From positions 130,746 to 194,745 of the forward strand of contig CADEFU010000005.1 of NCBI GenBank assembly GCA_902826695.1: a DNA stretch of 64,000 nucleotides, in the 5' to 3' direction. This DNA is from an uncultured Alphaproteobacteria bacterium (GTDB lineage Bacteria; Pseudomonadota; Alphaproteobacteria; Micropepsales; Micropepsaceae). Of the stretch, positions 8,463 through 16,991 are shown piece after piece. The position numbers and the translations under genes were made by a program. The first letter of the stretch is position 1. Each line of letters opens with the position of its first letter. Below the pieces are notes generated by a model that worked only from the letters and a program-made list of their open reading frames with translations, was not told the origin of the DNA and made no database searches.

Positions 8463-9329
8463 TTAGTGTGCAATGAATATCGGCATGGTGACGTTGGCAA
8501 ACACGTGCCGCGTGACGCCGCCAAGCACGAGTTCCCGCAACCGGCTATGCCCGTAGCCGCCGATCACCAGCAGCCCAGCGCCGGCGCGCGTCGCCCCGTC
8601 GATCAGCGCCGTCGCCGTGCCTTGACTGCCCGGATTGATCCCATGCTCGACGGCGCTCAAGCCGTGCAGTCTGAGATAGTCGCGCAACCGATCCATCTGG
8701 ACCGTATCGATGGGCCCCGTCGTGACGTTCAGAATCTCGACAGCCTCAGCCCGTGCAAGCAACGGTATGGCGGAAGACACCGCGTGCGCCGCTGCCGCGC
8801 CGCCATCCCAGCCCACGGCCACCTTCGCACCGACGATCTTCGCCTCCTTGTGCGGTACCAGCAGCAACGGCTTGCGCCCGTTCAAAAGCGCTGACTCCAG
8901 CATCTCCCGCAATGCGACGTCCTTGGAATCGGCCGGCACGTCGAACACGACGAGATCGGAGAGCCGCGCCTCTTCCGCGATCACCTCCTGCGAAAATCCA
9001 TCACGTACATGGAACGAAGCACCGACGCCGTTTCCGGCAGCCGCAATATCAAACATCGCGGCCCCCGCTTCCCGCGCCGCCTTGTCCAGCGTCGCTCGGG
9101 CCGCCGCAGCCGCGCGATTGGCGGCTTGACGCGAAGCGTCCATGATCTCCTGGATCACCCCGGCCGAAATGCCTTCACCGAGATAGGGCAGCACCTCACT
9201 GGGATCGGGCCTGACAAAAACCCCCGTCACGTGACTGCCAAACGCCTTGGCGACCTGAAATGCCGCCGCCACAACATGGCCGTCGCGTGCGCCACCCGTC
9301 AACGGAACCAGAATTTTGCGGTAGGCCAT
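8463..9329 (-). CDS. Universal stress protein, two-domain UspA type
   Basis: 288 residues. The first half starts YRKILVPLTGG, and the second half, from about residue 165, starts AKVAVGWDGGAAAAHAV, the repeat expected of tandem Usp domains. The C-terminal nucleotide loop GGYGHSRLRELVLGG is well preserved, matching the ATP-binding G-x2-G-x9-G. A strong AAGGAGG site precedes the ATG. A FNR/FixK-type box 60 bases upstream suggests induction by oxygen limitation. Its role is stress or hypoxia survival by family knowledge only. Confidence 0.87.
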   Translation of the reverse strand: MAYRKILVPLTGGARDGHVVAAAFQVAKAFGSHVTGVFVRPDPSEVLPYLGEGISAGVIQEIMDASRQAANRAAAAARATLDKAAREAGAAMFDIAAAGNGVGASFHVRDGFSQEVIAEEARLSDLVVFDVPADSKDVALREMLESALLNGRKPLLLVPHKEAKIVGAKVAVGWDGGAAAAHAVSSAIPLLARAEAVEILNVTTGPIDTVQMDRLRDYLRLHGLSAVEHGINPGSQGTATALIDGATRAGAGLLVIGGYGHSRLRELVLGGVTRHVFANVTMPIFIAH

Positions 9330-9354
9330 GGTGCCCTCCTTCGCTGTTGTAAGA

Positions 9355-9396
9355 AATCTAGTGTGAGAAGCGTAGGCGCACCTTGACTTGAATCAA
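9355..9396 (-). promoter_or_regulatory. FNR/FixK-type box and -10 element of the usp gene
   Basis: The box TTGAC-TTGA-ATCAA (9383-9396) matches the TTGA-N6-TCAA core of FNR/FixK sites. On the minus strand a TAGATT -10 lies at 9355-9360. A start near 9348 would place the box centre at about -41.5, the class II activator position. This is pattern evidence without a matrix score. Confidence 0.6.
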
Positions 9397-9441
9397 GTGC
9401 CTGGGGTCAACAAGTGCGGCAAAGAAGGTTACTCTCCCCCC

Positions 9442-10050
9442 ATGGCCAAACTTCAACGCATGGTTCAACCGCGCGCCTGGCAGCGTATGCTCTCAGGACG
9501 GCGGCTCGATCTGCTCGACCCCTCGCCGTTCGACATCGAAATCGAAGACATTGCCCACGGCCTGGCGCGCGTCGCTCGCTGGAACGGGCAAACCCACGGC
9601 GACCACGCGTTCTCTGTCGCACAACACTGCATGCTGGTCGAAGACTTCGTAGCAGCGTTCAAGCCCGGGATCGCGCAACGTTGGCGTCTGGTAGCGCTCC
9701 TTCACGACGCGCCCGAATACGTCGTCGGCGACTTGATCAGCCCGTTTAAAGCCGCCGTCGGCCTCGACTACAAAACACTTGAAAACAAGTTGCTGGCTGC
9801 AATCCACCTCCGCTTCGGCCTGCCCGCGCAAATCCCCGACGATACGGCCGCGCTCGTCAAACGCGCCGACAAGGCCGCCGCCTACTTCGAAGCAACCCAA
9901 CTTGCAGGCTTCAGCGCCGAAGAAGCCCTGGAATTCTTCGGCCCGCCGCGCGGCGCACCGCCGGTAAAGCTCATGCCGCTTCCCGCCCGCGAAGCTCAAG
10001 AAAAGTTCGTGGAGCGCTTCAAAGAACTCCTTCCCTCGGCGCGGATGTAA
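9442..10050 (+). CDS. HD-domain metal-dependent phosphohydrolase (YfbR-like)
   Basis: 202 residues. The HD metal site is seen as H in HGDHAFSVAQHC and HD in LLHDAPEYVVGDLISP, with a late D-x-x-A (KRADKAAAYFEATQLAGFS). This arrangement matches YfbR-type 5'-nucleotidases. The ATG at 9442 is preferred over an upstream in-frame start because the domain begins right after it. It starts an operon with a phosphatase and nadQ, which hints at nucleotide or NAD-metabolite turnover. Confidence 0.8.
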   Translation: MAKLQRMVQPRAWQRMLSGRRLDLLDPSPFDIEIEDIAHGLARVARWNGQTHGDHAFSVAQHCMLVEDFVAAFKPGIAQRWRLVALLHDAPEYVVGDLISPFKAAVGLDYKTLENKLLAAIHLRFGLPAQIPDDTAALVKRADKAAAYFEATQLAGFSAEEALEFFGPPRGAPPVKLMPLPAREAQEKFVERFKELLPSARM

Positions 10051-10053
10051 GGC

Positions 10054-10572
10054 ATGGCCGCGATTTACGTCTGCCCGAAGCGCCAAGTACCCGATGCGGC
10101 GCGCCAATTGCGCCCATCGCATCTAATTACGCTTCTGGACCCGGCGGACGACATGCCGACACCGGAAGAAGTGTCGGGCCACCGCCACCTGCGTCTCGGC
10201 ATGCACGATGTCGTGCAACCGTCGCCCGAGCATCACGCCCCGCCCGACGACTTGCACGTTCGCGAACTCATCACCTTCGCCAAGGATTGGGATCGCGGCC
10301 AGCCGATGCTGATCCACTGCTGGGCCGGCATCAGCCGCTCGACCGCATCGGCATTCACCATTGCCTGTTTGATAAGCGGCCCCGGCCGCGAAGCCGACAT
10401 CGCAAAGCTCCTGCGCGCGCGTGCCCCGCACGCTCAGCCGAACCGGCGCCTTGTCGCCATCGCCGACGCCCAGCTCCGCCGCGACGGCCGCATGGTCGAG
10501 GCGATCGATGCGATGAGCCCGGCCAAAATCGTTTTCGAAGGCACGCTCTTCGCCTTGCCTTTGGACATCTGA
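10054..10572 (+). CDS. Tyrosine-phosphatase-like protein
   Basis: 172 residues. The cysteine phosphatase loop is intact as HCWAGISRS (C-x5-R) at about residues 89-97, with an upstream HDVVQP loop that may supply the general acid. Its size and sequence resemble dual-specificity-type phosphatases conserved beside NadQ in alphaproteobacteria. It lies 3 bases after the HD gene and its stop overlaps the nadQ ATG (TGATG), so all three are coupled. The substrate is unknown. Confidence 0.75.
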   Translation: MAAIYVCPKRQVPDAARQLRPSHLITLLDPADDMPTPEEVSGHRHLRLGMHDVVQPSPEHHAPPDDLHVRELITFAKDWDRGQPMLIHCWAGISRSTASAFTIACLISGPGREADIAKLLRARAPHAQPNRRLVAIADAQLRRDGRMVEAIDAMSPAKIVFEGTLFALPLDI

Positions 10573-11534
10573 TGCCGACGCGCCAACCGAACACTGTCGT
10601 CATCGGTTTGAACGCTTGCGTTGTCACGGTCGCCGACGACACGCCGCGCGTGCTTGTCGTGCGCCGCGACGGCCCCAAGGCCTCCGACGCCCTCCCCTTC
10701 GGCCCATTTGAGCCCGAGCACCACCGCACGCTCGAAATCGGCCTTCGCAATCTCGTGCAAGCACAGACGCAACTATCCCTGGGCTACGTCGAACAGCTCT
10801 ATACATTCGGCGATCGCGGCCGCCACGAACTCGCACCCGGCGAAGGCGCCCGTGTCGTCTCCGTCGGCTACCTCGCACTCACCCGCCCGCCATCGGCAGC
10901 TAGCTTCCGCAACATCTATGACTTCTTCCCTTGGGAAGACTGGCGCACGAAACGCCCCGAGATCATCGACGTTACGATCCGCCCCCGGCTCGACGCTTGG
11001 GCGAAACTTGCCGACACGCAACAAAGGCAAGAGCGCGCACGCCTCTGTTTCGGCTTCGACGGCCTGCATTGGGATGAAGAGAAAGTCCTCGAGCGCTACG
11101 AGCTGATGTACGAAGCCGGTCTCGTCCTCGAAACCCGCCGCGACGGCCGCACGCTACCGGCCTCCGCACCGCCAGCCAACGAACAAGCGCGCTTCGGCGA
11201 AGCGATGCAGTTCGATCATCGCCGCATCCTTGCAACCGGCATCGGCCGCCTACGCGGCAAGCTAAAGTACCGCCCCATCGTTTTCGAACTCATGGAAGCG
11301 GCCTTCACGCTGCTCGACTTGCAACGCACGGTCGAGGCGATCTCCGGCATCCGCCTGCACAAACAGAACTTCCGCCGCCTCGTCGAAACCTCGGGCCTTG
11401 TCGAACGCACCGGCAAACGCTCGACGAAAGCCGGCGGTAGACCGGCCGAGGAATTCCGCTTCAGACGCGAAGCACTGCGCGAACGCCCCGCGCTCGGCGT
11501 TAGGGTACCATTGCAGCGACCGGCAAGAGCATAG
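10572..11534 (+). CDS. nadQ: NAD regulator of alphaproteobacteria (NadQ, Nudix-like plus winged helix)
   Basis: 320 residues. The N-terminal half has the Nudix-like ligand domain with segments LPFGPFEPEHHRTLE, LGYVEQLYTFGDRGRHE and VVSVGYLALTR, the features I associate with the COG4111 NAD regulator. The C-terminal part (about 240-305) is a winged helix (RPIVFELMEAAFTLLDLQRTVEAI then HKQNFRRLVETSGLVE). It is not a Nudix enzyme: the catalytic REx2EE motif is absent. By family it represses nadABC, which lies 1.9 kb downstream behind two palindromes. Its 3' end overlaps the convergent HEAT gene by 35 bases. Confidence 0.8.
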   Translation: MPTRQPNTVVIGLNACVVTVADDTPRVLVVRRDGPKASDALPFGPFEPEHHRTLEIGLRNLVQAQTQLSLGYVEQLYTFGDRGRHELAPGEGARVVSVGYLALTRPPSAASFRNIYDFFPWEDWRTKRPEIIDVTIRPRLDAWAKLADTQQRQERARLCFGFDGLHWDEEKVLERYELMYEAGLVLETRRDGRTLPASAPPANEQARFGEAMQFDHRRILATGIGRLRGKLKYRPIVFELMEAAFTLLDLQRTVEAISGIRLHKQNFRRLVETSGLVERTGKRSTKAGGRPAEEFRFRREALRERPALGVRVPLQRPARA

Positions 11535-12153
11535 GCTCTTCGCCGTCATCGCTAGCAGGAGTCGCAACGCGCTTGGCCGGATCGGGATGATGCGAGCGCA
11601 ACAAATCGAGCACGCGCCACAGCTGCTTGGCCTGCCCGGCCTCCGCGCCCAACGACGCCATCAACTGCTCCGTCGGCGGCGCAACGCCGAGCCGGATCAA
11701 ACTTGCCGCTGCCGCAAAGCGTACCTGGGCGTCACTGTCGTCGAGTGCACGGCCCAACGACAAGCAGCCATAGCTGTCCGCGATATAGCCAAGCCCTTCT
11801 GCCGCCTTCAGCCGCAACTGCGGATTGGGATCTGAGATCCAGTGCTGCAGCATCTCGCGGGCGAGAAACTTCTTGAGCGTCCGCACGATCCGCTCAGCCG
11901 CAGCGCCCTGCACAAGCTGCAACAGATCGATGCCCGCCAAAATTAGAATCTTGTGCTCACCCCGACTCAACGAGCGCGCCAAGAACGTCGGCCGCTTGCC
12001 ATTGCCCACCTGCAGCAACGCCTGCGTAAACCGCCGTTTGAGCTTCAGGTTGGCGCGGATGCGCTGCCGGCGTCCGACTTGCGCGAACGCCGACAGCACT
12101 CCTGGAATGGAGGGCAGGCGCGAACCCACCGCTGCAAGATTGAACCCCACCAC
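11500..12153 (-). CDS. HEAT-repeat-like protein
   Basis: 217 residues. From about residue 100 the helical pairs DPNPQLRLKAAEGLGYIADS and DSDAQVRFAAAASLIRLG are HEAT/PBS-lyase-type repeats, which usually bind protein partners. The N-terminal half is basic and helical, with no clear domain. The start is a GTG: codons 12153 and 12150 both fit, the second having AGGGAG at better spacing. The last 35 bases overlap nadQ on the other strand, so the two stops lie inside each other's coding region. The partner and function are unknown. Confidence 0.65.
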   Translation of the reverse strand: MVGFNLAAVGSRLPSIPGVLSAFAQVGRRQRIRANLKLKRRFTQALLQVGNGKRPTFLARSLSRGEHKILILAGIDLLQLVQGAAAERIVRTLKKFLAREMLQHWISDPNPQLRLKAAEGLGYIADSYGCLSLGRALDDSDAQVRFAAAASLIRLGVAPPTEQLMASLGAEAGQAKQLWRVLDLLRSHHPDPAKRVATPASDDGEEPMLLPVAAMVP

Positions 12154-12255
12154 CGAACTCCCTGCGGCTTAAAGAGTGCCGCTTTCGAAGGTGAGTGTGC
12201 CGGACAATTACAACTCAATTGTTAAAGCGAAGACGTAATAAACCACGCTAAGCCA

Positions 12256-13197
12256 TTACCGGCATTGGCTCGGATCGGTCACCGCAACGTCGGCCAGTAC
12301 CGGCGCATGATCGGACCCCACGGACGGCAATACCGTGCGCGAGACAAAGCTTAACCCCTCGCTAGCCAGCATGTGATCGATCGGAATCCTGAGCTGCGAC
12401 GGCAACGGCGTGGGCCACGTCCCGCCAGGTCCTGTCAGCACCTTCACCCGGCCGCGCTTCTCGATCGTCCGGATCACATAACCCCATGGCGCCGCATTGA
12501 AATCGCCAAGCACCAGCTTCGCCCCAGGTATCAATCCGACCGCACTCCCAATCTCCTCCGCCTGGGCACGTTGCGCCCAATACGGCGCATTCGGAAACGG
12601 CCGCGTCATATGCGTAGCTACGAGCGTGAGCCGGCACCCCGCGATGTCAGTTGCAATCATCGCATATGGCGAGTGATCCGGGTCGCTCGTCCGATGCACC
12701 GCCTGCGGTAGCAGCCGTGATCTCGAAAACACCAACCCGTCGCAGCCCGCTCCCGCGCAGTCGAACTTGTACGGGTACGTATCTACGACCGGTTTCAGCA
12801 CTTTGCGCGCCCGCCCCGAAACCTCCAGCAGCACGACGAGATCGGGGTTCTCGCGCGCGATCATGCGCCCCACCTCGGCCGCGCGGCTGTTGCTGTACCA
12901 AACGTTGAACAGCAGTACCTTGAAGCGCGGCGCCTCGGCACCGACCGGCCCTGGCGGAGTGATTGACGGCGCGACCAGAGCATAGGCAAAAACCGCAACA
13001 ACGGCGGCAGCGCCCGCAATCCGCGGCCAACGCGCCAGCGCCGCGACCGGGACGATCAGCAGTGCCACGACTGAAGCCGGCATCAAGAACTGCGCCAAGA
13101 GATCGAACGACCAGTGCAGCGATGCCCCAAGCACGCCGATGACAACGGCGGCCGCCCCCACGACGGCGGCAAGAACCGCGAGTCGCCCCAACCGCAT
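12256..13197 (-). CDS. Membrane-anchored endonuclease/exonuclease/phosphatase family protein
   Basis: About 313 residues. Three hydrophobic segments at the N-terminus (through about residue 80) anchor a C-terminal EEP catalytic domain. Its motifs are in order: LLFNVWYSN, VVLLEVSG (metal Glu), THMTRPF, VLGDFNAAPW and the terminal GSDHAPVLADV. These are metal-dependent phosphodiesterases of the DNase I and sphingomyelinase fold. The ATG at 13197 begins the first membrane helix; a GTG at 13278 would add 27 residues, and neither has a convincing ribosome site. The substrate is unknown. Confidence 0.78.
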   Translation of the reverse strand: MRLGRLAVLAAVVGAAAVVIGVLGASLHWSFDLLAQFLMPASVVALLIVPVAALARWPRIAGAAAVVAVFAYALVAPSITPPGPVGAEAPRFKVLLFNVWYSNSRAAEVGRMIARENPDLVVLLEVSGRARKVLKPVVDTYPYKFDCAGAGCDGLVFSRSRLLPQAVHRTSDPDHSPYAMIATDIAGCRLTLVATHMTRPFPNAPYWAQRAQAEEIGSAVGLIPGAKLVLGDFNAAPWGYVIRTIEKRGRVKVLTGPGGTWPTPLPSQLRIPIDHMLASEGLSFVSRTVLPSVGSDHAPVLADVAVTDPSQCR

Positions 13198-13363
13198 GAT
13201 CGGAAGTTTGCTGGTAACAGTGCCCACAAGAACGATGTTCAGTAATGCGAGATGAAGACGAGCCTTCACCCTGGCCACGCCTTTTCTAAGGCAAAGCCCG
13301 CGGCGCCGCTGTGACCGCTACCTCATCGGGCGGCGTTTACGATCAGCCGCTTGACTCCCCATT

Positions 13364-13380
13364 ATGCTCAATCCTAGCAT
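13364..13380. promoter_or_regulatory. Upstream degenerate NadQ-like operator of nadABC
   Basis: ATGCTCA-ATC-CTAGCAT keeps the 17-base size of the downstream palindrome and its outer ATGCT/AGCAT arms, with two mismatches inside the right arm. Its centre is 64 bases upstream of the other, a spacing that could allow looping or cooperative binding. Confidence 0.5.
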
Positions 13381-13398
13381 TTCACCTGCAGGCGGCCC

Positions 13399-13428
13399 TT
13401 GGCGCCGCCAATTTTGATACCATATATA
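13399..13428 (+). promoter_or_regulatory. Probable nadA promoter
   Basis: TTGGCG (13399-13404) and TATATA (13423-13428) are 18 bases apart. The strong palindrome begins on the last base of the -10, so a bound repressor would sit over the start point. The -35 is imperfect. Confidence 0.45.
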
Positions 13429-13444
13429 TGCTCAAACTGAGCAT
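13428..13444. promoter_or_regulatory. Perfect palindromic operator upstream of nadA, likely NadQ site
   Basis: ATGCTCA-AAC-TGAGCAT has perfect 7-base arms around 3 bases. It lies just after the -10 and 13 bases before the nadA ATG. The coding of NadQ 1.9 kb upstream makes it the likely binder; the pairing is inferred. Confidence 0.7.
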
Positions 13445-13457
13445 AAGGATGACGAAC

Positions 13458-14501
13458 ATGTCAGGGGCACCCGAAACCAAGCTGGCCTACACGCCGGAGG
13501 TCGCTGCCGCGACGCGCGATCTCTACGCCAAGGTCGCCAATGTCGTGCCTGAGATCGAGTGGCCGCACTTCGCCCCGCTGATCGCGGAGATCAATCGGCT
13601 GAAGAAAGAACGCGGCGCGGTCATCCTTGCGCACAACTATCAAACGCCCGAGATCTTCCACTGTGTCGCCGATTTCGTCGGCGACAGTCTGCAACTCGCG
13701 CGCGAAGCCGCGAAGACCGATGCGAAGATCATCGTCCAGGCCGGCGTTCACTTCATGGCCGAGACGTCGAAAATACTCTCGCCCGACAAGACCGTGCTGA
13801 TCCCCGACCTTGAAGCCGGCTGCTCGCTCGCAGCCTCCATCACCGGCGCAGACGTACGTTTGCTCAAGCAGAAATACCCAAACCTTCCCGTGGTGACGTA
13901 TGTGAACACGTCGGCCGACGTGAAAGCCGAAAGCGACATCACCTGCACCTCGTCGAACGCCGTTGCTGTCGTCGAATCGATTGCAAAGGAACGTGGCGTC
14001 GATACGGTGATCTTCATCCCGGACAAATTTCTGGCTCAGAACGTCGCGAACCAAACGATGATCAAGATCATCGCCTGGCATGGCCGCTGCGAGGTGCACG
14101 AACGCTTCACGGCCGAAGACATCCGCCGCTTCAAAGCCGATCACCCCGGCGCCATCGTGCTCGCCCACCCCGAATGCCCCGCCGACGTGGTTGCCGAATG
14201 CGACTTCGCCGGCTCGACCTCCGCGATGACGCAGTACGTAATCGAGAAGCGCCCACCCCGCGTGGTATTGCTGACGGAATGCTCGATGGCCGACAACATC
14301 TCGGCCCAGCATCGCGACGTCGAGTTCCTGCGCCCGTGCAACCTCTGCCCGCATATGAAGCGGATCACGCTGGCAAAGATCCTACGCTCGCTGCAAACGA
14401 TGCAGTTCGAGGTGAAAGTCGATCCGGCCGTCGCCGAACGCGCCCGCGCCGCAGTTGAAAGAATGCTTGCTGTCGGTAAACCCAAACCCGCGGTGCACTG
14501 A
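13458..14501 (+). CDS. nadA: Quinolinate synthase
   Basis: 347 residues. NadA condenses iminoaspartate with dihydroxyacetone phosphate to quinolinate using a [4Fe-4S] cluster. Cluster cysteines are expected at C122 (LEAGCSLA), in LTECSMADN and in RPCNLCPHM. The AHNYQTPEI motif and THMA-type FMAETSKIL are also present. ATG 13458 has AAGG nine bases upstream; ATG 13449 is too close to that site. It opens the de novo NAD operon nadA-nadB-nadC and is probably repressed by NadQ. Confidence 0.96.
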   Translation: MSGAPETKLAYTPEVAAATRDLYAKVANVVPEIEWPHFAPLIAEINRLKKERGAVILAHNYQTPEIFHCVADFVGDSLQLAREAAKTDAKIIVQAGVHFMAETSKILSPDKTVLIPDLEAGCSLAASITGADVRLLKQKYPNLPVVTYVNTSADVKAESDITCTSSNAVAVVESIAKERGVDTVIFIPDKFLAQNVANQTMIKIIAWHGRCEVHERFTAEDIRRFKADHPGAIVLAHPECPADVVAECDFAGSTSAMTQYVIEKRPPRVVLLTECSMADNISAQHRDVEFLRPCNLCPHMKRITLAKILRSLQTMQFEVKVDPAVAERARAAVERMLAVGKPKPAVH

Positions 14502-14504
14502 GCC

Positions 14505-16103
14505 ATGACACGGCGCACTGACAACGTCATCGACTCCGGCGGCGTTCTTATCGTCGGCGCAGGCCTCGCGGGCCTCTTCACCGCACTCAAAATCAAAGGC
14601 CAAGTGACGGTCCTCTCCGCCGCCTCGCTCGGCTCAGGCGCGTCGTCGACCTGGGCACAAGGCGGAATCGCGGCAGCACTGGCTGCGGACGACAGCCCAG
14701 AGCTTCACGCCCGCGACACCGAAACAGCCGGCGCCGGCATCGTCGACCCGAAGATCGCCCGCCTCATCGCCACCGAAGCGGCACCGCGCATAGACGACCT
14801 CGCCCGCCTCGGCGTCCCGTTCGACCGCGACGCAAAGGGCAACTTCGTCCTCGGCCGTGAAGCCGCCCACAGCCGGAACCGCATTGTCCGGGTTACAGGC
14901 GACCGGGCCGGCGCTGAGATCATGGCGGCACTTATCAAACAGGTGAAGGAAGAGCCGCGTATCCGAATTCTCGAAGGGCTCGTCGCCTTCGACCTCGCAA
15001 CCCAAGGCGGGCGTGTCGTCGGCGTCTACGCACACCCGCTGAGCGACAAATCCTCGCCCGTCCTGATCCGCGCCGAAGCAACGATCTTCGCCCTCGGCGG
15101 CGTCGGCGGTCTTTTTGAGGTGACAACGAACCCGCCGCAAGCGCGCGGTCAGGGCCTCGGCATGGCAGCCCGCGCGGGCGCCACGATCGCCGACCCGGAA
15201 TTCGTACAGTTTCACCCGACCGCCATCGCGATCGGCCGCGACCCGGCCCCGCTCGCGACAGAAGCGCTGCGCGGTGAAGGCGCAATCCTTCTCAACGACA
15301 AGGGCGAGCGCTTCATGCTCGCCGCCCACCACGACGCCGAACTCGCGCCGCGCGACGTTGTCGCCCGCGGCATCTTCCGCGAGATCAAAGCCGGCCGCAA
15401 AGCATTCCTCGACACCCGCGATGCGATCGGCAACGCCTTCCCGGAAAAATTTCCGACAGTCTTCGAATACTGCCGGTCCGCAGGCATCGACCCGCGCGTG
15501 GAGCCCATCCCCGTAGCCCCAGCCGCGCACTACCACATGGGCGGCATTGCCGTGGACGAGCATGCGCGCACAAGCCTCGAAGGTCTTTGGGCCATCGGCG
15601 AATGCGCCTCAACCGGTGCACACGGCGCCAACCGCCTCGCTTCGAACTCTCTGCTCGAAGCCATCGTCTTCGGCGCCCGCGCTGCCGCCGATGTCGAACG
15701 CGTCTCGCACCAACACCACCCCAAGCCCAACCACCTGACACCGCCGCCCAATGGCGGCGCGCCAAACGGCCCCGCCGTGACGACGTTGCGCAAAACCATG
15801 ACGATGAACGTCGGCCTCGAACGCAATGCGACCGAACTGATCGCAGCCCTTGCCACGATCGCGCAACTCGAAAAGGCAACGCTTGGCGACCCCGATATGC
15901 GCAACATGACCGCGACCGCGAGCCTGATCGCAGGCGCAGCCTTGAACCGCACCGAAAGTCGTGGCGGCCATTTCCGCAGCGACTATCCGCAAGCCGGCGC
16001 TGAAGCAAAGCGCACCTTTGTGACGCTCGCCGAGATACGCGCGACCGTCGAACTCGCGGTGCAAGAAACCAGGGCCTCGGCAAACCTCAAGGCCGTCAAA
16101 TGA
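14505..16103 (+). CDS. nadB: L-aspartate oxidase
   Basis: 532 residues. FAD-dependent oxidation of L-aspartate to iminoaspartate feeds NadA. The N-terminal dinucleotide fold is GGVLIVGAGLAGLFTALKI, then SSTWAQGGIAAA, the QFHPTAIAI and RGEGAILLND flavin motifs, and the C-terminal helical domain after about 430. The GGIAVDEHARTSLEGLWAIGE stretch is the succinate dehydrogenase/NadB FAD signature. It lies 3 bases after nadA and overlaps nadC. Confidence 0.96.
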   Translation: MTRRTDNVIDSGGVLIVGAGLAGLFTALKIKGQVTVLSAASLGSGASSTWAQGGIAAALAADDSPELHARDTETAGAGIVDPKIARLIATEAAPRIDDLARLGVPFDRDAKGNFVLGREAAHSRNRIVRVTGDRAGAEIMAALIKQVKEEPRIRILEGLVAFDLATQGGRVVGVYAHPLSDKSSPVLIRAEATIFALGGVGGLFEVTTNPPQARGQGLGMAARAGATIADPEFVQFHPTAIAIGRDPAPLATEALRGEGAILLNDKGERFMLAAHHDAELAPRDVVARGIFREIKAGRKAFLDTRDAIGNAFPEKFPTVFEYCRSAGIDPRVEPIPVAPAAHYHMGGIAVDEHARTSLEGLWAIGECASTGAHGANRLASNSLLEAIVFGARAAADVERVSHQHHPKPNHLTPPPNGGAPNGPAVTTLRKTMTMNVGLERNATELIAALATIAQLEKATLGDPDMRNMTATASLIAGAALNRTESRGGHFRSDYPQAGAEAKRTFVTLAEIRATVELAVQETRASANLKAVK

Positions 16104-16975
16104 CTATGAAGACGCCCGTCGTCGCCGTCGAACCCTTGTCACCTCTGCTGATCGAGCCCGCTGTCCGCGCCGCACTGTTGGAGGATTTCGGGCGCGCCGG
16201 CGACCTCACCACGCAAGCGACAATCCCGGCCGCCGCGACGGCGCATGGACTAATCGCCGCCCGCGAACCCGGCCGCGTCGCCGGCCTCGACTTTGCGCTC
16301 ACAGCCTTCCGCCTGATGGACCCCTCTATCAAAGTCGCCGTGCGCGCACCCGACGGTTCGGATGTCGCCAAAGGCGACGTCATCGCGATCGTCGACGGCC
16401 CCGCTCGCCCGATCTTGACCGGCGAGCGCGTAGCGCTGAATTTCTTGGGCCAACTCTCCGGCATCGCAACCGCAACCGCAAAGCTCGTGAAGCTCTGCGA
16501 AGGGACCAAGGCTCGCGTCGTCTGCACACGCAAAACCACGCCGGGCCTGCGCGCCTTCGAGAAATATGCGGTCCGCTGCGGAGGCGGCCAAAACCACCGC
16601 TTCGGCCTCGACGACGGCATTCTCATAAAGGACAACCACATCGTGGCCGCCGGCGGCATCGCGAACGCCATCAAAGCCGCGCGCGCACACGCCGGCCACA
16701 TGGTTCACGTCGAAGTCGAAGTGGACAGCCTTGATCAGCTCGACAAGGCACTCGAACTGGGCGCGAATTCAATCCTGCTCGACAACATGAAGCCGGACAC
16801 GCTGCGCGAAGCCGTCAAGCGAACCGCGGGCCGCGCGATCCTGGAAGCCTCCGGCAACGTCACCGCCGACACGATTGCCGTCATCGCAGCCACGGGCGTA
16901 GACCTCATCTCCTCAGGCGCAATCACCCACTCGCCGAAGTGCCTCGATCTCGGCCTCGACTTCAAAGCAGTATGA
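16100..16975 (+). CDS. nadC: Nicotinate-nucleotide (quinolinate) phosphoribosyltransferase
   Basis: 291 residues. It converts quinolinate and PRPP to nicotinate mononucleotide. Signatures are EDFGRAGDLTTQATIP, the TRKTTPGLRAFEKYAVRCGGG core with KDNH (IKDNHIVAAGG), and the barrel end EASGNVTADTIAVIAATGVDLIS. The ATG overlaps the nadB stop (ATGA). It ends 16 bases from the convergent dksA stop, with no evident terminator. Confidence 0.96.
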   Translation: MTMKTPVVAVEPLSPLLIEPAVRAALLEDFGRAGDLTTQATIPAAATAHGLIAAREPGRVAGLDFALTAFRLMDPSIKVAVRAPDGSDVAKGDVIAIVDGPARPILTGERVALNFLGQLSGIATATAKLVKLCEGTKARVVCTRKTTPGLRAFEKYAVRCGGGQNHRFGLDDGILIKDNHIVAAGGIANAIKAARAHAGHMVHVEVEVDSLDQLDKALELGANSILLDNMKPDTLREAVKRTAGRAILEASGNVTADTIAVIAATGVDLISSGAITHSPKCLDLGLDFKAV

Positions 16976-16991
16976 TGGCCAGAGGGTCTGC

